Of a stretch of DNA of 64,000 nt, positions 34,031 to 44,245 are shown in pieces; position 1 is the first letter of the stretch, and each line of letters opens with the position of its first letter. Source of the stretch: Agrypnia vestita (Eukaryota > Arthropoda > Insecta > Trichoptera > Phryganeidae); NCBI GenBank assembly GCA_016648135.1, contig JADDOH010022989.1, positions 28,553-92,552 of the forward strand. The letters are read 5' to 3'. The notes under the pieces were generated by a model. The model ran no database searches. It was given only the letters and a program-made list of their open reading frames with translations, and was not told the origin of the DNA. A program made the position numbers and the translations under genes.

Positions 34031-35863
34031 TTCAGCCCGATCGTGCTATAACACAAGTTTCATTGATAACAATTATAAATAAGAAAATCAATTTAATAAA
34101 TAAATTAGTTTTATGCAGTAACCTGTATGCAGTAAAACCATTAACACAAAAGAAATAGGACTGGGTGAGGAAGGACTAAATTGGGAAGATCGAGGTGGAT
34201 TATTGTGTTCCCGATTTTTAAATTATTATCTTGATTATATATTCGTGTAAGGGCTAAAGGTCCCAGTGAGGTAGATATCCACTTGTTATATTATGTTATA
34301 CATTCAGTTTGACCTTTAGTGAGCTTCCACCCCCGCCGAACATCGCCTAGTAGTTAGTACCTAGATTCATAGAGTAACCTTTCAGAAATATTAAGGCTCC
34401 AACCCTCGAATTTGTTAGTAACTTGTGGCATGCAGCGCATAAAATAAAAGCTATGCATTAGTAAAGATTCTGAGAAACGAATATTAATTAAATAATTCTT
34501 ATCTTAAGAAAATGTTGATCTAAAATTTTAGATGTAATTCGTGGCTACGGATAGATTTTTTATTTTCAACGTTTCTGTATATAACTTCATGTCAATGCTT
34601 ATTCTATCTCACTTGTTTGCGCGCGTCAGATTTGTTTCTTAGATACAGTCAAATCGCGAAGAAACTCGACCTGGACTGTGTATTTTCCTTCTGAAAACTG
34701 TATAATTATATATTCGCCCATCTTTATGTCTGCGAGTTTTTTGTAGTAGTCAAGTAAATTTTTCGTAGCATAGTGTTTCTTCGAAAGGTCTAATATGATG
34801 TGAAAACTGCGTGTAAGTCACTTGCAGAAATAACATTGTTATAATATTACTAATTCCGTTGCTTGCACACTAAACTTTATGTGTGAATTCTATTTCTCTT
34901 TTCTATGGCGAATTCCAACTGTCAGATCACAATATACATACATATTTACATACATACATGTACATAATATACATACATGTAATGTACATATTATGTAATA
35001 AATAAAAATTGAATTGAATTGAATTGAAATTGAATTGAATATAATCAACGAGTTATGTTGAGTACGTTTGTTCTCGTCTCTTATTATTTTTATTTGAATT
35101 ACTGAGTTCATTAATAACAATTATACCTACTACACGCCAATGTTTTGAGATACCTATCTTCGGTCCGAAGAATTATAAATTTTATGAATATATATCATAA
35201 TTTGTCTTACGGATTGAATATACTAGATGTATAAATTTAAGTGCATGTCTGTATGCCGATTCTTTTGAATCACATTGTTTATAAATTTTTCTCAGTTGCC
35301 CACTAGAACCCTCTGAGTAAAACGAAGTCACTCCCGTGGCATTGTTTCGAATTGTTCAAACATTTTTACTCTTCACTGGCTCTTTGTGGGCATTTCCATG
35401 TTAATATTGCTTCCTTTGCTTTTATTCCCCTTAAGTATCAAAAGTTTCACACAATCGCTGCAGAGGAAAAAAACTTATTTCCAGCATACCATATATTTCT
35501 ATAGTAAACGATGTCTTAGAAAAATTAATATTAAATAAATATAAGATGGATCCCAAATGGCTTTGTTTCAAAATGAGTTTATGTTTTCAGTTTAAACCGC
35601 CATCTGATCATCTCGATCGATTGTCTAATAAAATATTCAATGTTGCTGTTCACCAGCCAACAGGTGGCAGGTTGGGTCTAGTGACAAGTGACAAGCCCCC
35701 TTCCCCAGGTGGAGGTTTGAAATGTCACCCACAGTTGGTGACTGAAATTATTCAAATATTGAAAAAATCTCGCGGTTAACTGTTTCACGAGAAAGAAACG
35801 TTTGGCATGAGATTGTCGTGACTTGAAGTGGATCCATTGAATCATTTTTACTCCCTTTATATT
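34031..35863. other. AT-rich sequence with simple repeats
   Basis: No gene recognised. At 34930-35040 lie ACATACAT-type and (TTGAA)n simple repeats, the latter a common LINE 3' tail. The 77-codon plus-strand frame at 35546-35779 (PPSPGGGLKCHPQLV) has no recognised domain. Confidence 0.4.
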
Positions 35864-35997
35864 AACTCGTGGCGTCTGCTTGCTTGCTTGCCGGCTTGCC
35901 GTCAAAAAAAACTTTGGATCGATTTTTGACCCTTTTCCCGTGATCCAATCGAGCTGAAACTTGGCAAGTAGACTCGTGACGACGATCAAGAAGATCT

Positions 35998-36203
35998 ATC
36001 AAATTTTCGTTAAAAAAAAATAAATTATTATAGTGTAATTTCGGATTTTTAGAAATTTTATTGGTTTTTTCAAATTGGAATCATTAGAAAAGTTTGATTA
36101 GCAACGGCGGCCCGATAACGTCGCGGAATATTTTCTAAATTTGAATTACTCCGTCGGTATACATAATAGGTACTTCACTGGGAATGTCGAAAATCTAAAT
36201 TGC
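35998..36203 (+). repeat. Dispersed 200-bp repeat, copy 1
   Basis: Very similar, in inverted orientation, to 61341-61543. Shared blocks include TTTCGGATTTTTAGAAATTT, CAAATTGGAAT, GGCGGCCCGATAACGTCGCG and TAATAGGTACTTCA. The function and element class are unknown. The sequence directly upstream, GCTTGCCGGCTTGCCGTC onward, is not in the other copy. Confidence 0.75.
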
Positions 36204-36339
36204 GCCTAATTCCAAAACATCCTTAAACGATCTCCTATGTTTTTGAGTTATGGTTGAAAAACGTATATTTGGAAAGCTTCTTTGCGGTATTTTGGAATAA
36301 ACCCCAATTTTTAACATTCAATTGTCAATGCAATTGAAA

Positions 36340-36705
36340 TGTTTAGAAATTGCCCAAAAATTGATCACAAAGATCATTCTTAAAAAACCCAATGATTATC
36401 CGACTATAGACCTATTTAATAAATTTCATGTCCCCACATGACAAAATATTTACAAACAAAATTGCATGCTTCAACTTTATAAAAATTTTCACAATAATAA
36501 CGAACCGACCCAAATAGTATCAAGTAGCAGAAACATAACACTCGGTAAATTGCATATCCCATTAGTACATACTACTACAACTGCTCAGCATCATTACACA
36601 TACAGAGGTGTGAAATGGTTCAATTAATACCTGTTAAAATGAGAAATGAGAATAATTACGAGGCTTTGAATAAAAATATTAAAAAGTACCCTCACAGTTA
36701 ATTAA
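36340..36705 (+). pseudogene. LINE C-terminal fragment, plus strand
   Basis: Frames with breaks read LITKIILKKPNDYPTIDLFN then KFHV, followed by LYKNFHNNNEPTQIVSSSRN, ITLGKLHIPLVHTTTTAQH and YRGVKWFN. The order matches the C-terminal tail of Jockey/CR1-like LINEs (Q.R.L+.I....YPT..L....+V...K+Y ... P......G...+N), as in the intact copy at 62937. It is diverged. Confidence 0.5.
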
Positions 36706-36799
36706 TTTTTATTTTATATGATGTAATATATGTATTTACTTATTATTTAATTATGTATATATTTTATCATATAATCCTGTGGAATCTTTCTTAAATGTT

Positions 36800-37627
36800 T
36801 TCAATGTTTAAATTCAATGTTACAAAGTTTACAATTTTATAGTGTTTACAAAATTAAATTAAGCTTTTTTCATTGTTGCTGAGAGTCTTGACAGCAAGTA
36901 AACACTAAATTGATTTGATGCCCTGCCTGCTACACTAGTAGTTTACTCTTGCTTGTTTTGCCTTCCAGTAGTATAATGTTCAAGAATATTTAGCATTTAT
37001 ATAACATTTGTGAATCAATCTTATTGCCAATTAAAATTGAGTAATAGTAATAATTAAATGTTTACAATCTAATGATGGTGTTAATTAATTCTATTATAGA
37101 CAAAGGAAAAAATGATCTGAATAAAATAAAATAAAATAAAACACTTAAAAGTATTTAAAAAGATGAAAGTAAATGTTCTTGTAGGATTAGTATTTTTCAA
37201 ATTTAGTTTATACCATGGCTTTTAGTAGGTTTTGGGCATGCTTCCTTCCCTTTTCATGCAGCCATAGTTTCACTTTTGAAGAAAAATACGCGAGACTGTG
37301 GCTACAAGTTTTTAGTGTAGTGTTAAGAGTATTGAATATTTTTGGTGCTTGCAAGAGGTGAAATCTTTGTGAAAATGTTTTTGTGAATTTTGGTACAAGA
37401 TATTCGCAGTTCACCTGTGCCCTTGTTGAGTGTGAGTGAGTTATTTGTTGGTGATCTTGTTTATGTCGGAAAAAATATTTTAAAGTGTTGAGTAAATATA
37501 TTTGATTGATGTCCAGGACGTGACATTCTCTGAAAAGTTCTTCTAAAGGAAAACGAAATGGCTTTTTATGAAGAACTCTCAATACCATTTTCTGGGCATT
37601 GCTTAATGCATCTAAGATAGTACAAGT
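36800..37627 (-). mobile_element. Non-LTR retrotransposon, 5'-truncated copy
   Basis: The minus strand codes for ILDALSNAQKMVLRVLHKKP, FRFPLEELFRECHVLDINQI, FRHKQDHQQITHSHSTRAQV and VKLWLHEKGRKHAQNLLKAM, nearly identical to the larger copy at 62937-64000. Its 3' untranslated region (36800-37200) also matches 62210-62930 but has one, not four, of the 95-bp units. Coding homology stops abruptly at 37627, 13 bp before the giant inverted repeat begins. The upstream part of the 174-codon frame is flank. Confidence 0.9.
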
Positions 37628-40107
37628 ATATTTATACAAATTTTTGAAATTGTAAGTTGTTTTTGAAAACACAACACAAAATGAAATAATAAAATTCAAC
37701 GATATAAAATATTTAAATTGACATAATGTCATAACATGTGAACAATATTTTGAATGAGCATTAGAATAAGTAAATTAATCGCTTAAACTTTGGAATTACG
37801 ATAAACTCAACAGAATTTGGCATTTATTTTCAAGTTAATGTAGGCAAAACATATGTAAAATCAAAAATTTGCAAGAATATCAATTGCGAAGGTAAAAATA
37901 TTACATCTCTATCGTAATATTATTGAGAGAAAATAATAAAAATGAAAGAATAAATTCGAGTGAAAAAATATTATCTACATTAAATAACGGGAAAATAAAT
38001 GGTGGATCAAAATTGAACGAGTCAATTTAAAACATCTAAAACTAATAAAAAAGTGAAATATAAGCATATGAAATGGGCTGTAAATTGGCCACAGAGCGGC
38101 CACTACAATCCCCCATAGAACCATAAACAACACGCTTTATGCTAGTATACTTATAATAAAGAGCATAAGTTCACTCACTTCGAGGAATTCGGCGTTTCGT
38201 GAGGTAATAAATCTGTATTTTATCGACATTTATAAAGTATCAACTTTATTTGTATAAGCATTTATTAAAAAAAATAATGAAAAAAATATTACCGGCACGG
38301 ATCGTGGAAAATTACTATTGCCGACTGCTGCCGATGTGCAAATCATTGTGGCCCGAATATGTATTAATTGATAAAAATAATCAATAAGCCCGTTGATAAT
38401 GCTGAAATGCAACAACGGTGTCACTTTCAAGCCGGCTGAGAAGTGTAAAACTGTGAAACCAATTTCATAATAATATAATACTGGCGTGGAAACAGTCAAA
38501 ATAACCTTGACTTATCAAATAAACAAAACCCCTGAGCCTCTATTATTTGTACAATGTCGTGCAGTATCTGCATCGTATTAAATATTTACTATTATGGTGC
38601 AAACATTCTACGAATATACTAAGAATTATTAGATAAAACGCATCAATAATTGGTTCGCATAACCTCAAAAATCAACAATAATATCAATATAATTTTAATT
38701 CATTTATGTTCCCATATTGTTAATTAATTCGCAATAAAATATACATTTTTTCCTTTAATAATTTGGCATTTCGCGGTGGAACTTTTTAATTTAAAATATA
38801 ATTTTTGTTTAAACTTTGTACCATACACAATATTTGAGTTATTTATTACTACTATATATAGTTTCTAAAACAGCAGTCCCTATTCACTATACCTGATGAT
38901 GAGAGGGACTCCTCTCTAAACACTCATCTCCCTTCATATAAAAATTATATTTTAAATTATAAATTTTTCCTTTCATGTGTAAACAGTAGAAAAACGTTTG
39001 ATAGTTAAAAACCATGAAAGTACCTACACATTGACTGTGTCGATAAATGTTGCGTATTAAAAATAATTTTAATACATTCGAAGACTTACTTTTGTTTAAT
39101 TTTTTTTATTGAAATAATATTTTTATATAACATCATTGCTACGCGACACACGCGTAAGCGGACTCTAGAAAGGACGCAAGATTATGCGTACATTTGATCA
39201 ATAAACCTGATGCGCAAATTTTGTATTGGCTAAAAGGATTGGCACTGTTTTCATTTCTGCATAAAAAATACTAGGCAGTGTCAAAAGATAAAATGAAAAC
39301 AATAAAAAAATTAAAAACCTATTCAAGGTTTCTTGTTCGCCCGCTTTTCAGTCCGCGTAGATATTTAAAAAAAGAATCGCGTCAATTTCAATCTCCAACA
39401 GAATTTCGTGGTATTCCCCGGCTCTAAATAGAGACATTACATAAATCGGTCAGTACTGGTGACATTCTATGATAAAAATGAAGTAGTCTTCGAGCGACCA
39501 ACAACATTTTCGACATTCGATATCGATGTGCCCTAAAAACGTCGCTTCAAAACGTGCTGCAAAATAAAAGAGCTTAAAAGAGAGAAGAAAATAAAATGCT
39601 TGTTTCTCATATTCGACTTAGCTTTCTAAAAATACTAATTTCACGAATATTGTACGTTGTAATTATATTATGTATACTTTCTAAAAATACTAATTTCACG
39701 AACATTGTACGTTGTAATTATATTATGTATATTCCATAATATATATTATATCCATAATATAATAATTATATTATGGAACATAATAATTTACCTACTGCTA
39801 CGTGAATTAATTAATCACAATTTTGATTCACACTAAATTAAACTTAATATACACAAGTTGAGTTATATATTTATCATTACTATAGTTGCGAGAAGAGCAG
39901 TCCCACTCATCACAACCTGCCGAATTTTGTCAACCTTTTCGAGTAAGGAAGCGGGCTGGTATATAGGCCAAACCACAAGAAACCTAAATAAAAGAATAAA
40001 GGAACATCGCCGTTGTTATAACTTATAACTTCTCGGTGTTCGCCAACCATATCATTAATAGGAACCATTCTTCCGAAACTCATAAATTAAAACCACCCCC
40101 ACTCGGT

Positions 40108-40551
40108 CCTTCATAAAGGATTTATAATGAACAATTTGGAAACTTGTGGACTGAATCCTAGATTTGTTTCCTCTGATGGCCAAATAATCCCCCTCACTTC
40201 ATAAAGGATTTATAATAAACAATTTGGAGACTTGAAGGCTGAATCCTAGATTTGTTTCCTCTGATGGCCAAATAATCCCCCTCACTTCATAAAGGATTTA
40301 TAATAAACAATTTGGAGACTTGAAGGCTGAATCCTAGATTTGTTTCCTCTGATGGCCAAATAATCTCCCCCACTTCATAAAGGATTTATAATGAACAATT
40401 TAGAGACTTGAAGACTGAATCCTAGATTTGTTTCCTCTGATGGCCAAATAATCTCCCCCACTTCATAAAGGATTTATAATGAACAATTTGGAGACTTGAA
40501 GACTGAATCCTAGATTTGTTTCCTCTGATGGCCAAAAAATCCTCCCCACTA
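40108..40551. repeat. 88-bp tandem array, five units
   Basis: Units start at 40112, 40200, 40288, 40376 and 40464, exactly 88 bp apart, each containing CATAAAGGATTTATAATGAA and GATTTGTTTCCTCTGATGGC. From the outside inward the variants are C, B, B, A, A, where A has AAGACTGAATCC, B has AAGGCTGAATCC and C has TGTGGACTGAATCC. Confidence 0.95.
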
Positions 40552-41520
40552 CAAAAATTTCGTATATATTTGATGAGAGGGATTGCTTTTGTCGAAACTA
40601 TATAGTAGTGATAAGTATATCTCAACGTGAGTGTATTGCAAAATTTTAATTTAGTGTTAATTAAAATAATCATGTTGCACCAAAAAGTAATTACAACTTC
40701 AAACAAATAATCGCACCGCATAATGAGCACCGTTAGTTATCGGGTTTTAATTTTAGTAGATGGATTTTTAATCTGGTTCGTGTTAAGACGTTCCGAAAAG
40801 AAAACTATTCATAAAAAATAGCTAATCATGATCATTTTTTAAACACTATGAGTACTGACTACCGGGGTAATAAATTAGAATGTAAAACCCTTTATTCACA
40901 AATATGTAATGTGTCTCTCCATTATAAAATAAAAAATTTATACTCGAAATGTTTTTAAAACCTAAATATTTTTTACGAGACATTTTACACATTATACAAC
41001 GGCGATCATATTGATAAAAGTGATAGTTTTAAAAAATACTGATATAATAAGTAATGCTTACAAGCAAATTAAGTCGGTCCCATCTTGTGAGCTTATATAC
41101 TCCCATGGTTTTTAAAAAACCTGTAGACATTCAGATGTAAAAATAAAATAAAATATTGGTTATAATCGAAGCTGGTTTGCGTGGTAGAGGATCATGACGC
41201 CCGTCATTGATAACAAATGCCGTGAGGTCACATTCCACCAGCGAGTTTCAAGCCATTTGAGCCAAAAAAGGTAGATTGTGCTGAAAAAGTCGAGCCAGTG
41301 GATTTAGTATAGGCAAATCGCTATTTGGTCGCTTTAAATAATATGTAGGAGTTGTATCAACTTGGTTTATACCAGGGTTTGAAAAAAAAAGATTTTTATA
41401 CAAAAAATCGGATTATTTGATATATATCCAATATATTATATCAAAAATTGGATATATGAGTCGTATATTTCCAAACACCGCCAACTCCGTACCAAAATAA
41501 TTTACAGCAGGTGAAGTAAT

Positions 41521-41649
41521 TTATACCTTATTGTGTGAGATGTTATTATCTACACTGTTAGTTTTTCTAGAAAGTTTGTTTACATTTATAACAAACTTTC
41601 CAGAAAAACTAACAGTGTAGATAATAACATCTCACACAATAAGGTATAA
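41521..41649. repeat. 129-bp palindrome at inner end of left arm
   Basis: TTATACCTTATTGTGTGAGA and TGTTATTATCTACACTGTTA lead into a mirror image around a short loop (TTTACATTTATAAC). The arms are about 57 bp with one mismatch region near TCTAGAAAG/CTTTCCAGA. Confidence 0.9.
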
Positions 41650-42599
41650 GTTATATTATTTTATTCCTACCCCTCAAATGCTCAAGAGAGACATGTCGAT
41701 GGGCATTCTCCTATTCGCCACCCGGAGCCGCGCTCTTTAGGGGAGTTTTTTTTTCCGAGAGTTTTCAAGTATCAATCAAAGATTATTTTTATTTGCTTTT
41801 AAAACATTAAATGATATCGGAATATGATAGTTCACATTAAAATGGATGTTGTTTTTGAGGTATAGCACTTCAAAATGAAATAAAACACATAAAAATCGAC
41901 GTAAATGAAACAGTTTTAAATTGTTTCTATTCAACATAAAAAATGAATGAAAACGTATTATTAAGGAACGTTTTGTTCTGAAGAATCACTTCACCAATAA
42001 AACACGTGTTCAAATAACATTTAATTACATATTCCGGTTATAAAAATTGGAATCCTGCTACCAAGTTGGAAGTTTTTCTCGAGAATTTTGCATTTTAAGG
42101 AGATGGTAGCTTTCTATCTAAATAATAGACGTGTTACTGAAGTTTGATTTTCTTAAAAGGTTGAAAAGGTCACCTGGAAGGACAGTGTACCTACGATAGA
42201 AAGGTCCCGGGTTCGTGTCAAAAGGCAGCTATTTTTTCTTAAAAAAATTTTTTTTTTATTCTTGCATCTTTTGAAAACATTGTCATCACTTTTTAGTACA
42301 TCATGAATCAGAGAGTTTGATAGTCGAAACTCCAGTTCACATTTTTTTGCGAGAACGTAGAAGCGTATGTACGTGTGTGCGAAACGCGTTATATTTTTTA
42401 TAGCGATCATTCTATTTCATGATGCAATAAATAGGCCATTGACCGATAAGAAAATCAATATGTTTTACATACATACAGGGCCACGGTAGTGATTAAGTCT
42501 ATAATAACAAAAGAAAGTTGGAATGGGTTTGCGCATGGCAGTTACGTATCCCCATATCTATGGCTCTCAAGATGCAAATGCTGAGACCTTAAAGTATTT

Positions 42600-42960
42600 A
42601 ACTTCTTCTTCTTTTATTAGATCCTTACAATATCTGTATTGACAAGTCAGTCCTGGTCTTATGATGAGGGCGTCCAGCTCTCTCTCTCCATATCTTGGGT
42701 GGTCTCCCTGTCGGAATGAACTGCTCATAAATAGTACATATTTTGATCATAACATAAGTACACATTTATTAACACAAGAGGGGGCAAATACATGATCGAT
42801 TTTGTTGTGACAAACAGATCAATCAATCCAACACATATTCTAGACGTGCGGGCATTAAAATCCGCTTACATCGGAACTGACCAAAATATTTATTTGGAAA
42901 TCAAAAATCCGAAAACCACCAAAATTCATAGAAAAATATTTCTCGGTTCCACTGAGATAG
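42600..42960 (+). pseudogene. LINE endonuclease scrap
   Basis: The frame from 42792 reads MIDFVVTNRSINPTHILDVR then ALKSAYIGTDQN, matching the IDYV.TNRR......VR...S.DIGSDH end of the LINE endonuclease domain; the SDH catalytic histidine is replaced (TDQN). The stretch GTCCAGCTCTCTCTCTCCAT before it resembles antisense LINE sequence. Both are fragments. Confidence 0.6.
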
Positions 42961-43730
42961 AAGAAGAGATCTGTATGATAAGTACCTGTGTTAGGGAAGG
43001 AAACGGATTTAATTTTTTGATTATTTTTATTTAAATTATTACATATTATTATTTTAATTATTATTTAATTTATTGTTTAATTTCTTATTAAGTAATTTAT
43101 TATTTTAATTGTATTATTTATTTCTCAACAATTTCCTTTCTACTCAATGCACTTATTTCAAAGATGTCATTAAACAATGGCATACAGATTTTGCGTCAGT
43201 GACGCCATTAGTCGGTTAGACAAGGGTACTTATCATACAGTCCTCGCGGAGTAGTCCAATTAGACCAACATCTCTTTGTTGTAAATAATTGATTTTTGGT
43301 ACTACTTACGTACTTCTTTATTTTTCTTTTTAAATTACATACTATAAATGTCCATCGATATCGTGTGCGCTTCAAAAATGATACAAGGTCTAAGGTCGCA
43401 AAATCAAAATTTTCGCAAATATCTCGCTTCGTGTTTGACGAATGACAAAAATAGGTGGTAAGAATTGTAGATTAGAAAAATCTTTAAAATGTTTCATGCT
43501 TTTTTTCATATGTGCAACCCATGGAGAGACTCTTAGAGCCAGTTGTATCAACTTGATTTATAGTATTAGTTTGTTTATAGCATAAATTCTTTCGAAAACG
43601 GGTTGTTTGATTAGTGGTAAATGCAAAAATCTAAAAACAAACGATTAGTATAAACCAAGGTTCGAGAATATATATCACGATATTTATGGCTTGATTTTTA
43701 TTTTCGATATATATTTAAAAAAAAAAACTT

Positions 43731-43925
43731 TCTGCGGTCGTTAATAGATGGCGCTAGTTGTATTTTTAAAAATGATACAGGTTGTTTTTTTATATCTGCG
43801 GTCGTTACTTGATGGCGCTAATTTTATTTTAAAAAGTGCTACAGGTTATTTTTTTTGATATCTGCGGTCGTTACTAGATGGCGCTAGTTGTATTTTTAAA
43901 AGTGTTATGGTTGTTTTTTAGTTTA
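43731..43925. repeat. Three 65-bp tandem units with TAGATGGCGC cores
   Basis: Units begin TCTGCGGTCGTTA at 43731, 43795 and 43861. Cores are TAGATGGCGCTAG, TTGATGGCGCTAA and TAGATGGCGCTAG. The first and third match the general CTCF core YAGRKGGCRS. Protein binding is inference only. Confidence 0.7.
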
Positions 43926-44245
43926 ATTTGTTTCATATAATTATTTTTTTCACACAAAGAAACAAACTTTTATAACTTTGATATAACGGGAATCCTTTCG
44001 GATCGGCACAAAATAATCGCGATTACGTCAACTTATATATAATAATTGCGTATATTAGCTTTTTTCAGTATGCAATTCATTTATTTAATAAATAATAATG
44101 CATGTGCAAAAAAATAAATATCCTAATTATTTCGAGTTTGTATCAATCGACATGTACAAAAAAAGAGAAAAAAAAATTGTATATATGTGTCGTATATTTC
44201 CAGACACCGCTAACTCCAAACCAAAGCAATTTACAGCATGTCAAG

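Larger units (their letters stand above)
37640..41654 (+). repeat. Left arm of the giant inverted repeat
   Basis: About 4.0 kb. It holds five 88-bp units (40112-40551), two copies of the ~80-bp CAGTCCC motif in direct orientation (ends near 38885 and 39908) and one inverted (about 40571-40660). A 60-bp tandem duplication at 39621-39740 (CTAAAAATACTAATTTCACG twice) is single in the right arm. It ends at the 129-bp palindrome 41521-41649. Confidence 0.85.
41655..44245. other. Spacer between the arms of the giant inverted repeat
   Basis: About 2.6 kb, AT-rich. It contains LINE-derived scraps (42600-42960), a 3x65-bp tandem repeat with TAGATGGCGC cores (43731-43925) and a small MITE-like piece (43545-43665). 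No transposase or other mobility protein was recognised in it. Confidence 0.6.

Noticed and set aside
33674..34158. GC-rich frames with a CxxC...HxxxC pattern
   Set aside because: Open on both strands in a GC-rich block next to a LINE tail; the cysteine pattern alone is too weak to call a zinc finger.
42175..42215. GGTTCG-type B-box suggesting a tRNA or SINE
   Set aside because: GGTCCCGGGTTCGTGTCA lacks the conserved CC after the box and no cloverleaf is possible.
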